36,947 nt of DNA from Eubacterium sp. (GTDB lineage: Bacteria; Bacillota; Clostridia; Lachnospirales; Lachnospiraceae). The notes under the pieces were generated by a model, which was given only the letters and a program-made list of their open reading frames with translations, searched no databases and was not told where the DNA came from. The stretch is taken from NCBI GenBank assembly GCA_017634475.1, contig JAGBNH010000110.1, forward strand, positions 1-36,947. Reading direction: 5' to 3'. Positions 1 through 7,174 of the stretch are shown piece after piece. The position numbers were made by a program, and so were the translations under genes. The first letter of the stretch is position 1; the number at the start of each line of letters is the position of its first letter.

Positions 1-1559
1 AGCTTCTCTACCGCAGCAACCTTGTCTCCCGGAAGCAGCTCCGCGCGGTATTCGCTGATGCCCAGCTCTTTGGAAACCCTTTCCGCCACCTCCCGGCTGT
101 CGCCGGTCAGCATGACGGTACGGATCCCCTGCTTCTGCAGGCCTTCCATGGCTGCTTTCGCCGTGGGACGGATCACATCGGAAATGATGATGTGTCCGGC
201 ATAGCTGCCGTTCACCGCCACATGACACACAGTGCCTGCGGGAGAAAGCTCTGCCAGCACCGCGCCTTCCTTCTCCATCAGGCGAAGGTTACCCACGGCA
301 ACACGCTGTCCCTTCACATCGGCGATGACGCCGTGACCCGCCAGCTCCCGGATATCCGTGACCGCACCGGGATCCAGCACCGACGCTCCATTTCCATCCA
401 ACTTTGCTCCGCCTTCCGTCTGTCCGTAGGCTTCATAGGCCCTTCGGATGGAAAGGCTGATGGGATGGCCGGATGCGATCTCCGCATGGGCGGCCAGGCG
501 AAGGAGCTCCTTCTCGGAATAGCCCTTCTCCGGGAAAACGCCTACTACTTCAAATACTCCGCGAGTCAGGGTTCCCGTCTTATCCAAGGCGATCACTCTT
601 GTATCCGCCAGAGCCTCCAGATAGTTGGAGCCCTTTACCAGGATCCCTCTGGAGCTTGCACAGCCGATACCCCCGAAGAACCCCAGGGGTACGGAGATCA
701 CCACTGCACAGGGGCAGCTGATGACCAGGAAGGTCAGGGCCCGGGTGATCCAGTCCGTCCAGTCAGCCGGCGCACCGAAAAGCATTCGTACCAGCGGCGG
801 CAGGACAGCCAGGGCCAGGGCGCCGTAACAAACGATGGGGGTATAGACACGGGCGAACCTGGAAATGAAATTCTCCGCCTTTGCCTTCTTCATGCTGGAG
901 TTTTCCACCAGATCCAGGATCCTGGAAACCGTAGATTCTCCGAATTCCTTTGTGGTCTTAATATGGAGCTGGCCATCCAGAGCGATACAGCCGCTGATCA
1001 CCTCTTCTCCGGCATGCACACGCCGGGGTACGGATTCTCCCGTAAGGGCCGCGGTATCCAGTGCCGCTGCTCCCGAGATCACCTCACCGTCAATGGGGAT
1101 CTTCTCTCCCGGATTGACCACGATGACGGAACCGATCTCCACATCATCCGGATCCACCCGCTCTGTTGTCCCGTCTTCGGACAGCAGATTCGCGTAATCC
1201 GGCCGGATATCCATGAGGGCTGCGATGTTCTTCCTGCTCTTTCCCACGGCGATGCTCTGGAACAGTTCACCCACCTGGTAGAACAGCATAACTGCCACGC
1301 CCTCCAGACATTCGCCCAGACAGAAGGCCCCCACCGTGGCAACCCCCATCAGGAAGTTTTCATCAAAGACCTGCTTCTTCCGTATCCCCTTAATCGCCTT
1401 CAGCAGCACATCATAGCCGACGATCAGGTAGGGGACCAGGAAACAGAGGATCTCTGCCCAGCGGGGGATCTTTGTGAGATGGATCAGAAGGATCAGTCCC
1501 GCGGTAAGGACTGCGGAAACAATGATCCTTATAAGATTTTTCTTCTGTTTGGAGGTCAT
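1..1559 (-). CDS. Zn/Cd-type heavy-metal P1B ATPase, 3' end outside window
   Basis: This is a metal-exporting P-type ATPase of the ZntA/CadA group, an inner-membrane pump that uses ATP to expel Zn2+, Cd2+ or Pb2+. About 519 residues are visible before the left window edge. The sequence shows a first membrane block (residues 10-50), the actuator motif TGES (about 173-176), the metal-site motif CPC (282-284), the phosphorylation motif DKTGTLT (326-332), an SGHP motif of the nucleotide-binding domain, and MLTGD. The N terminus starts directly with membrane helices: the usual N-terminal HMA domain is absent and is encoded by the separate gene just upstream. The ATG overlaps the stop of that gene by 4 bases (ATGA), and GGAG lies 8 bases before it, so translation is probably coupled. 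The metal preference within Zn/Cd/Pb/Co is inferred from the regulator and the CPC motif; the last membrane helices are not visible. Confidence 0.93.
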   Translation of the reverse strand, partial: MTSKQKKNLIRIIVSAVLTAGLILLIHLTKIPRWAEILCFLVPYLIVGYDVLLKAIKGIRKKQVFDENFLMGVATVGAFCLGECLEGVAVMLFYQVGELFQSIAVGKSRKNIAALMDIRPDYANLLSEDGTTERVDPDDVEIGSVIVVNPGEKIPIDGEVISGAAALDTAALTGESVPRRVHAGEEVISGCIALDGQLHIKTTKEFGESTVSRILDLVENSSMKKAKAENFISRFARVYTPIVCYGALALAVLPPLVRMLFGAPADWTDWITRALTFLVISCPCAVVISVPLGFFGGIGCASSRGILVKGSNYLEALADTRVIALDKTGTLTRGVFEVVGVFPEKGYSEKELLRLAAHAEIASGHPISLSIRRAYEAYGQTEGGAKLDGNGASVLDPGAVTDIRELAGHGVIADVKGQRVAVGNLRLMEKEGAVLAELSPAGTVCHVAVNGSYAGHIIISDVIRPTAKAAMEGLQKQGIRTVMLTGDSREVAERVSKELGISEYRAELLPGDKVAAVEK

Positions 1560-1774
1560 AAGTAGATCTCCATGTCATCTTCGATCTTCTTTACATTTGT
1601 TCTTGCAGCCTGCATAACCTTCTCCGGATCTGCGCCTTCTTCAAATTCCACCTTAACCTTCAGTGTCATAAAGCTGAGGGTTGCGTCCTTAACGCCTTCG
1701 GTTGCCTTGATGGCATCCTGCATCTTCTCCGCACATGCTGCGCAGTCAACTTCGATCTTATAGGTCTTCTTCAT
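1556..1774 (-). CDS. Free-standing HMA-domain metal-binding protein (metallochaperone)
   Basis: This 72-residue protein is a single heavy-metal-associated (HMA, ferredoxin-like fold) domain. The metal site is DCAACAEKM at residues 9-17, a Cys-x-x-Cys preceded by Asp, which is typical of the N-terminal domains of Zn/Cd ATPases rather than of Cu chaperones (MxCxxC). It probably hands metal to the ATPase encoded immediately downstream, which lacks its own HMA domain; this is inferred from context. A GGAGG site lies 9 bases before the ATG. The stop codon overlaps the ATPase start. It lies 16 bases after the ArsR-family repressor gene, so the three genes form one operon. Confidence 0.9.
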   Translation of the reverse strand: MKKTYKIEVDCAACAEKMQDAIKATEGVKDATLSFMTLKVKVEFEEGADPEKVMQAARTNVKKIEDDMEIYL

Positions 1775-1790
1775 TTCGTTTATCCTCCGT

Positions 1791-2153
1791 TTATTCTTCT
1801 ACGTGTTCCATTCCCAGACTTAAGATCATTCTTACATGTTCATCGTCCAGAGAATAAAAGATTGCTTTACCTTCCCGTTTGAACTTCACCAGCTTGGCAT
1901 CCTTCAGGATCCTGAGCTGATGACTCACCGAGGACTGACTCAGGTTCAGGATCGAGGCCATATCGCTAACGCAAAGCTCTGTATCAAAAAGGGAATAGAG
2001 TATCTTGATCCTTGTGGAATCTCCAAAGATCTTGAAGAGCTCCGACAGATCGTACAGATATTCATCATCCGGCTGATTTGCCTTTACCTTGGCTACGATC
2101 TCGTCATGGGCGGCGATGTATTCCCTGGTTCCTTCCTTTAATTCTTCCTGCAT
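1791..2153 (-). CDS. ArsR/SmtB-family metal-sensing repressor
   Basis: A 120-residue winged-helix repressor of the ArsR/SmtB family. The DNA-recognition region is LNLSQSSVSHQLRILKDAKLV (about residues 69-89), followed by the wing REGKAIFYSLDD. The alpha-5 metal site of SmtB/CzrA type is complete: D104, H106, H117 and E120, with the spacing known from SmtB. The alpha-3N Cys pair that CadC uses for Cd/Pb (CVC) is reduced to C61-V-S63. This predicts Zn(II)/Co(II) sensing rather than Cd/Pb sensing, which is an inference from family knowledge. It is the first gene of the efflux operon and is expected to repress its own promoter, releasing DNA when zinc is in excess. The start is fixed by AAGGAGGAATA 4 bases before the ATG. 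Confidence 0.94.
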   Translation of the reverse strand: MQEELKEGTREYIAAHDEIVAKVKANQPDDEYLYDLSELFKIFGDSTRIKILYSLFDTELCVSDMASILNLSQSSVSHQLRILKDAKLVKFKREGKAIFYSLDDEHVRMILSLGMEHVEE

Positions 2154-2204
2154 ACGTTATTCCTCCTTATGGATCTCGGCGATCATTCGTGATCATTTCC
2201 GCTT

Positions 2205-2242
2205 ACATATGAAAGTATATTCATATGTTCATAGTTTGTCAA
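2205..2242 (-). promoter_or_regulatory. Promoter with ArsR-type operator for the metal efflux operon
   Basis: On the minus strand a consensus -35 TTGACA (2242-2237) is followed after exactly 17 bases by a -10 TATACT (2219-2214). A perfect 9-bp inverted repeat, ACATATGAA (2205-2213) and TTCATATGT (2220-2228), flanks the -10 hexamer, which is exactly its 6-base spacer. The TATGAA/TTCATA arms resemble known SmtB/CadC operators. Repressor bound here would block RNA polymerase. The arsR start codon follows about 60 bases downstream. Confidence 0.85.
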
Positions 2243-2252
2243 GTAGGAATGC

Positions 2253-2281
2253 AAAAAAACCTGCCATTTTCATGACAGGTT
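2253..2281 (-). terminator. Rho-independent terminator of the ABC/lipoprotein operon
   Basis: On the minus strand a 10-bp stem (2281-2272 with 2267-2258, one U-G wobble) closes a GAAA tetraloop and is followed by seven T. It lies 26 bases after the lipoprotein stop codon and just before the divergent-looking but same-strand efflux promoter, so it insulates the two operons. Confidence 0.9.
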
Positions 2282-2306
2282 TTCTCTCCGGCCGAAAGCC
2301 GGTCCT

Positions 2307-3083
2307 TTATTCTGTAACAGCCCCCTTTGTCTCAGGCTTGCTGAGGATGGTCATTTTGGCATTCTTCAGGTGGGTGTAGAGATTGGGATCTCCCTCTTCC
2401 GTATAGGATTCAAAGGTTCCGATCACCTCGATCTCGGTTCCGTCCGCAGGATAGTCGTCCGGATACTTCTCTCCGCCCTTCTCCCACTGAAACTCCACGC
2501 CGGATGCACAGCAGGCCAGCGCATCCTTGATCACCACGTAGGAATAATACAGATTCGTGATATTGGATGTGGCAATGGCAAAGGTTCCTTTCGCCTTGAA
2601 CACCTTACCTTCATAGGGCTTGGGGTCCACATAACACATCTGATATACCGTGGCGTAGACCATATCGCTGCTCATGGCCGTAAAATCGATATCCACGTCC
2701 GGATCCGGCGTGCTCTCATAGGAATCCCGGATCTCACCCATGAGCTGCTCGTCCGTTATGGTAGCCGCCTCTTCCTTCTGCCTCTTGTTTATTTCCTCCC
2801 AGGTCTCGGTGGAAACGACGCTTGAAGCCTCCGTGGTGGGTGCTTCAGTGACCGGCGCTTCCGTTTTGGGTGCCTCAGTGACCGGTTCCGTGGGGGTCTC
2901 TGTGACCAGGGTCTCGGATTGCTCCGTTTCTGTCCGAGCATTTTCCCTGGCGATCTGCTGATCGATCACCGATTCTACTGCATTGGTGCTCTGCACCTTT
3001 CTGCCACCGTCTTCGCCGCAGCCTGTGAGGCAGAGCCCCAGAACGACGGCAGCCACGGAAATAAGCTTTCTTCTTGTTTTCAT
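2307..3083 (-). CDS. Lipoprotein with OB-like domain and Cys-Cys pair
   Basis: A 258-residue predicted lipoprotein. Residues 1-21 form a signal peptide with lipobox LTGC and acylated C22. Residues 55-92 are a Thr/Glu/Ala/Pro-rich linker with near-repeats of TEAP, as found in surface spacers. The folded part is residues 140-248; the pattern YEGKVFKAKGTF, then VVIKDALACCASG (C191, C192), then GTEIEVIGTF resembles OB-fold domains of the DUF1980/TIGR03943 (YcgQ-like) or tRNA_anti-like type. I infer this from the pattern, not from a search. The gene is the last of an operon with a Zn/Mn-type ABC transporter that lacks a substrate-binding protein, so a role in extracellular metal handling is plausible but unproven. 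The start has AAGAAGG about 10 bases upstream and follows the permease stop by 36 bases. Confidence 0.75.
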   Translation of the reverse strand: MKTRRKLISVAAVVLGLCLTGCGEDGGRKVQSTNAVESVIDQQIARENARTETEQSETLVTETPTEPVTEAPKTEAPVTEAPTTEASSVVSTETWEEINKRQKEEAATITDEQLMGEIRDSYESTPDPDVDIDFTAMSSDMVYATVYQMCYVDPKPYEGKVFKAKGTFAIATSNITNLYYSYVVIKDALACCASGVEFQWEKGGEKYPDDYPADGTEIEVIGTFESYTEEGDPNLYTHLKNAKMTILSKPETKGAVTE

Positions 3084-3119
3084 GATGTTAAGCCTTCTTT
3101 TCTTTATTCTTTGAAAGAT

Positions 3120-3986
3120 CTATCTTCTCGCTACCCGTCCGATGACCAGGCAGGCCAGATAGACCACCAGATCCACGGATACGATGGTTGCGCCTACCGG
3201 GGTGGAACCCAGGATGGAGATCATCATTCCGATAAATGCCGCAATGAAGGACATGATGGCGGAAAGGATGACCACGCCCCGGAAGGTGTGCATCAGCCGC
3301 ATAGCGGACAGCGCCGGGAAGATCACCAGTGCGGAAATGAGCAGCGAACCCACCAGATTCATTCCCAGCACAATGATCACGGCGATGATCACCGCAATGA
3401 TCAGATTGTATCCCCGTGCGGGCATTCCCGTGGCCCGTACAAAGGTTTCATCAAAGGTTACCGCGAAGATCCGGTTGTACAGATAGACGAACAGCAGGAT
3501 CACGATGGCGGACAGAACGACGCTGATGGTGACCTCAGCTTCTGTCAGTGTCAGGATGGATGTGGAACCGAACAGGGTGCTGCACACGTCTCCCGAGACA
3601 TTGGCGGACTGCGAGAAAACATTCATCAGCATATAACCGATGGCCAGGGAACTGACCGATACCATGGCGATGGCCGCATCGCCCTTCACTCTGGCCTTCT
3701 CCCCGGTCTGCAGGAGAAGAATGGCTGCAAGGATGGTCACCGGCATCACCAGCACCGTCTGGTTGGACAGCTTCATCACGGCGGCTACCGCCATGACGCC
3801 GAAGGCCACATGGGACAGTCCGTCACCGATGAAGGAATATCGCTTCAGCACCAGCGTAACTCCCAGAAGGGAGGAGCACAGTGCCACGAGACAGCCCACC
3901 ACTAAAGCATAGCGCACAAAGGGGAATCCCAGATAGTAGGTGATCTTCTCCCAGATCCCCATGGTTTCCGCAAGAACGATACTCAT
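3120..3986 (-). CDS. Metal ABC transporter permease (ZnuB/MntB, ABC-3 family)
   Basis: A 288-residue integral membrane protein with about eight to nine hydrophobic segments. The family signatures of ABC-3 permeases are visible: GDGLSHVAFG at about residues 54-63, which contacts the ATPase, and FDETFVRATGM at about 177-187. The predicted job is transmembrane passage of Zn2+ or Mn2+ through the cell membrane, in partnership with the ATPase whose gene overlaps its start by 4 bases (ATGA). No ZnuA-like binding protein gene lies in the operon; the downstream lipoprotein is the only extracytoplasmic candidate. Zn versus Mn specificity cannot be decided from the permease sequence. Confidence 0.92.
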   Translation of the reverse strand: MSIVLAETMGIWEKITYYLGFPFVRYALVVGCLVALCSSLLGVTLVLKRYSFIGDGLSHVAFGVMAVAAVMKLSNQTVLVMPVTILAAILLLQTGEKARVKGDAAIAMVSVSSLAIGYMLMNVFSQSANVSGDVCSTLFGSTSILTLTEAEVTISVVLSAIVILLFVYLYNRIFAVTFDETFVRATGMPARGYNLIIAVIIAVIIVLGMNLVGSLLISALVIFPALSAMRLMHTFRGVVILSAIMSFIAAFIGMMISILGSTPVGATIVSVDLVVYLACLVIGRVARR

Positions 3987-4690
3987 TCCTCTTCCACCGC
4001 CTTTCCGAAGATCTCCCAGGCATCCGACTGAAGATAATCCTCTGTTTTTCCGAAGAAAAGCTGTTTCCGGCCGAGATGCAGGATATGGCTTGCATACTGC
4101 ACCGCCATGGCAATGTCATGGGAGATCATGATCACGGTCAGGCCGGATTGGTTCAGCTCCCGGATCAGGCTGTACATTTCCGCCGTCACCTTGGGATCCA
4201 ACCCGCTCACCGGTTCATCCAGGAGCAGAAGCTTCTCCGTAGCCACCAGCGCTCTCGCCAGGAGTACACGCTGCTGCTGTCCGCCGGAGAGATTCCGATA
4301 GCATTTGTTCCGAAGATCCCAGATCTCCATCCGCTCCATGGCTTCCCTGGTCCTTGTTTTTTCCTTCTGGCTGTAGAACGGCCGGAAGCCCAGCTTGCTC
4401 AGGTTGCCGGAGAGCACGATCTCATGGACCGACGCCGGGAAATCCCGCTGCACCACCGTCTGCTGGGGAAGATATCCCAGCGCCCGACGGCTGATGCCCT
4501 CGCCGTACTCCACCGTTCCCTCCATGGGATTGTTCAACTTAAGAATGGTCTTCATGAGAGTCGACTTTCCCGCACCGTTCTCTCCCACGATGCAGAGATA
4601 ATCTCCCATGGAGACCGAAAAATTGATTCCTTTGGTTATCACCCGTCCGTCATATCCCAGGACCAGGTCTTTACATGTAATATATGCCAA
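3983..4690 (-). CDS. Metal ABC transporter ATP-binding protein (ZnuC-like)
   Basis: A 235-residue ABC ATPase. Walker A is GENGAGKST (residues 36-44), the Q-loop region is LGYLPQQ, the signature is LSGGQQQR (134-141), Walker B with catalytic Glu is LLLLDEP (154-160), and the switch His is in MISHD. Size and motifs fit the ATPases of Zn/Mn importers. The start codon is TTG; it is supported by AGGAAG about 9 bases upstream and by the family-typical N terminus (ITCKDLVLGYDG). The gene lies 17 bases after the HD-domain gene and overlaps the permease gene by 4 bases, so the transporter is translated as a coupled pair. Confidence 0.93.
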   Translation of the reverse strand: MAYITCKDLVLGYDGRVITKGINFSVSMGDYLCIVGENGAGKSTLMKTILKLNNPMEGTVEYGEGISRRALGYLPQQTVVQRDFPASVHEIVLSGNLSKLGFRPFYSQKEKTRTREAMERMEIWDLRNKCYRNLSGGQQQRVLLARALVATEKLLLLDEPVSGLDPKVTAEMYSLIRELNQSGLTVIMISHDIAMAVQYASHILHLGRKQLFFGKTEDYLQSDAWEIFGKAVEEE

Positions 4691-4707
4691 GGTTCTTACT
4701 TCCTGTC

Positions 4708-5193
4708 TTACAAATCTTGATCATCCAGTATGATCAGTGCCTTCCTGTACAGCTCCCGCTTCTTTCGCATGGTATCGCAGAGGGAGTCCTCCGCATCCTC
4801 CGAAAACCCCTGTGTATAGGATTCCCGGCTCAGGAGCATCCGGTGAAGATCCAGATTGTGCTTAAGATCGGCCCGCTTTACCACCCTTGCTATGGGATCC
4901 TTTGCGATCTCTCTCACATAGTCCAGATAGGGGACCTCTTTGGCATGGGTCATCACCCGTACCGCTTCCAGCTGTTCCTCCGTGAAGCCCTCCTTAGCAA
5001 GGTCCTCCAGAGTCACCCCCGTATCCTCCACCACATCATGGAGCAGTGCCACCACGCAGGTATCCTCCGTAGTCATCTGCTCGGCAAGATGAACGGGATG
5101 CAGGATGTAGGGCCAGCCGGATTTATCCTCCTGCCCCGCATGGGCCTTTGCTGCGATCCGCGCCGCCTTTCTGGTAAGTTCCGTGTAGATCAA
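4708..5193 (-). CDS. SpoT/Mesh1-like HD-domain phosphohydrolase
   Basis: A 161-residue soluble HD protein like the hydrolase half of RelA/SpoT enzymes and the stand-alone Mesh1 group. Visible are AHAGQEDKSGWPYILHP (H18, H32), the HD pair in LLHDVVEDT (H52, D53, with E56/D57), and ADLKHNLD (108-115). These are the metal- and pyrophosphate-handling positions of (p)ppGpp 3'-hydrolases. There is no synthetase domain, and the protein is shorter than Mesh1 proteins of about 180 residues. The substrate may be (p)ppGpp or another nucleotide; this cannot be settled from sequence. The start is TTG, preceded by GGAATGGAG. It lies between a diguanylate cyclase gene and a metal ABC transporter in one operon. 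Confidence 0.82.
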   Translation of the reverse strand: MIYTELTRKAARIAAKAHAGQEDKSGWPYILHPVHLAEQMTTEDTCVVALLHDVVEDTGVTLEDLAKEGFTEEQLEAVRVMTHAKEVPYLDYVREIAKDPIARVVKRADLKHNLDLHRMLLSRESYTQGFSEDAEDSLCDTMRKKRELYRKALIILDDQDL

Positions 5194-5225
5194 TTTACTC
5201 CATTCCTTTCCCTCAGAGTACCGGA

Positions 5226-7010
5226 TCAGCGATCCTCACTTAAAACCGTACGGTTTCTTCCTCCACGCTTTGCTTCATAAAGGGCCTTATCCACCCTTCG
5301 GTAGATATCGGAGTAATTCTCCTGTCCGTCTGCCCTGCATACGCCAAGGCTGATGGTGAGATGCTCCACGCAGGGGAAGGAGGTTTCCTCCACCGCTGTT
5401 CTCAGCTCTTCCGCAAACCGGTGCGCCTCCTCCGTATCGGTATCCGGCAGGATGATCATGAATTCCTCGCCGCCCCAGCGGCCCAGATTCCCGCCCCGGT
5501 CCTTCACCATCCGGATACAGAGACTGCCCAGGATGGAAAGCACTTCATCGCCTATACCGTGGCCGTAGGTATCATTTACCTCCTTGAAATGATCGATATC
5601 CAGCATGATCATTCCCGCAGGTCTCCCGCTCTCCTTCGCTGCGGAGAGATGTTTCTCGATGCATTCCTCGATCTTACGCCGATTGAACATACGTGTCAAT
5701 CCGTCATAATCCGCCATGACCTCCAGCTTCTTATTCATGATGCTGAGATCCATATAGGCCTTCTGCAGCTCCCCGGTGGTAGCCGCCACAAGCTTGGAAA
5801 GCCTTTTGAGGAGTGAGGCCTGCCCCTGCAGCGCCGTGTCATCCACCCGGTAGAGCTTCTGCTCTGTCTTAGGCTCTGGATCCCCCTCCCGCATGGCTAC
5901 AGAAAGCATGGTGATATTATATTCATAAAGCTTATCTGTTTCCGGATTCCGCATCACTTCGCCCCAGGTATAGAAGCCTGAGCTGTTTGCGATCTCGGCA
6001 AAGGGCTTCAGCTCGATCTCCGCAAAGGATTCCCAGAAGGATTTCCGCACCGAACAGGAGAACAGCATGACAGCCTCCGGCTGAAATGCACTGACCTGCT
6101 CCAGACGTTTATCCACCTTCCGGATGATGTCCTCAGGATTGCCGTAGCTGAGGTAAATGCTCATCCCTTCTTCTACGAAGCCTGCCAGATCCAGGGTTCC
6201 GTCTTCTTCCACGGTTATGGTATGTCTCAGCAGTTCCTCGCCGTCCATCTCGGCCATCAGGGGAAACTCAAAGGTTTCCTCAGCAAAGTTCTTGTCCCGG
6301 CTGATCTGCAGGTATTTCTCATAAACCTCCACCGCCGGCGCGTGATCGATCTCCATCAGACGGTTTTCATCCGCTTTGGTAACCTTTAGCGGCATTCCCA
6401 GTCTCTGCCAGCCGGCGGATTTATCCACCTGCACATGAAAATCCTTACCGGAATAGCAGATGGCATAAACCGCATCCCGGTCGATACCATTTTCATCAAA
6501 GATGAAATGCTCACTCTGCTCCAGCCTGTGTCCGCCGGAATACCCTCCGTAAACGGCTGTTCCGTGGTTTATCTTCTTCAGCTCCTCAAACATCGTCCGG
6601 GTAGAGAACTCCGTACCCGGCAGAAGGAGTTCAACGGCTTTAAGATCCGGGATAGCGTTGGCCCGGCGGACCAGCTCACTCCCCACCTCTTTCTCATGTC
6701 CCTTTACCGACAGCCCGCGAAGCACATGGATCTCTGTCTGTTCAAACAGGAGCGCAGATGCAATGATCCCCTTCTCCGGGATCTTATCCTCCACGATCTC
6801 TCCTGCGGAAAGGGTCCCGACGATGGGATCCCCCGGGAAGACCTGGGACAATCTTCCCACCACAGCCATGATCATAGCTTCCTCTTCGATCCCGCTGAAG
6901 ACGTGAAAGATCGCATGCTGAAAATTCCCGAGTTCCATTTCCCTCTGAACCTGTCGTATACCATCCTCCATCTGGATGGCGGTATGAAGACTGAAAGTGA
7001 TCTGTTTCAT
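5226..7010 (-). CDS. FIST-sensor diguanylate cyclase (FIST-N, FIST-C, GGDEF)
   Basis: A 594-residue cytoplasmic sensor enzyme. Residues about 25-225 resemble the FIST N domain (GTLSAGEI, YGGYSGG) and about 230-390 the FIST C domain (LFSCSVR, GFYTWGEV). FIST domains are thought to bind small ligands such as amino acids. A helical linker (about 395-435) leads to a GGDEF domain (about 435-590) with DYDGLTRMFNRR, DIDHFKEVND and the active-site motif GGEEF (513-517), so it should make cyclic di-GMP. The inhibitory I-site RxxD expected five residues before GGEEF is absent (DRGG there), so product inhibition is not expected. No EAL domain and no membrane segment are seen. It is the first gene of the operon with the HD protein and the metal ABC transporter. 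AAAGGGG lies upstream of the ATG. Confidence 0.9.
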   Translation of the reverse strand: MKQITFSLHTAIQMEDGIRQVQREMELGNFQHAIFHVFSGIEEEAMIMAVVGRLSQVFPGDPIVGTLSAGEIVEDKIPEKGIIASALLFEQTEIHVLRGLSVKGHEKEVGSELVRRANAIPDLKAVELLLPGTEFSTRTMFEELKKINHGTAVYGGYSGGHRLEQSEHFIFDENGIDRDAVYAICYSGKDFHVQVDKSAGWQRLGMPLKVTKADENRLMEIDHAPAVEVYEKYLQISRDKNFAEETFEFPLMAEMDGEELLRHTITVEEDGTLDLAGFVEEGMSIYLSYGNPEDIIRKVDKRLEQVSAFQPEAVMLFSCSVRKSFWESFAEIELKPFAEIANSSGFYTWGEVMRNPETDKLYEYNITMLSVAMREGDPEPKTEQKLYRVDDTALQGQASLLKRLSKLVAATTGELQKAYMDLSIMNKKLEVMADYDGLTRMFNRRKIEECIEKHLSAAKESGRPAGMIMLDIDHFKEVNDTYGHGIGDEVLSILGSLCIRMVKDRGGNLGRWGGEEFMIILPDTDTEEAHRFAEELRTAVEETSFPCVEHLTISLGVCRADGQENYSDIYRRVDKALYEAKRGGRNRTVLSEDR

Positions 7011-7124
7011 TTCTGTAACCCCTTTTTCAAAAATCCTGTCCTAAACTACTGTCTGCTTCAAGGTCCTACATTTCATGATACGTCCATACCCTAAAAAATG
7101 GATATACATAGAGAACTATAACAC

Positions 7125-7161
7125 AAAAAAGGACACATTTCCATAGAAAGAAATATGTCCT
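7125..7161 (-). terminator. Rho-independent terminator after the MraY-family gene
   Basis: Minus-strand stem of 12 bp (7161-7150 with 7141-7130, one U-G wobble), an 8-base loop, then six T. It lies 14 bases beyond the stop of the 7175-8149 gene and ends the hslO-phosphoesterase-transferase transcript. The remaining bases up to the FIST-GGDEF start (7011-7124) hold that gene's leader; I found no convincing promoter in it. Confidence 0.88.
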
Positions 7162-7174
7162 CTATAATGTTCCG

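Noticed and set aside
192..1565. 457-residue plus-strand open frame
   Set aside because: It is antisense to the P1B ATPase gene, whose motifs (TGES, CPC, DKTGTLT) are clear; the plus-strand protein is Cys/His/Gln-rich without any family pattern.
2919..3905. 328-residue plus-strand frame, very rich in His, Asp and Gln
   Set aside because: It is the complement of the ABC permease gene; its odd composition is the typical antisense image of hydrophobic codons.
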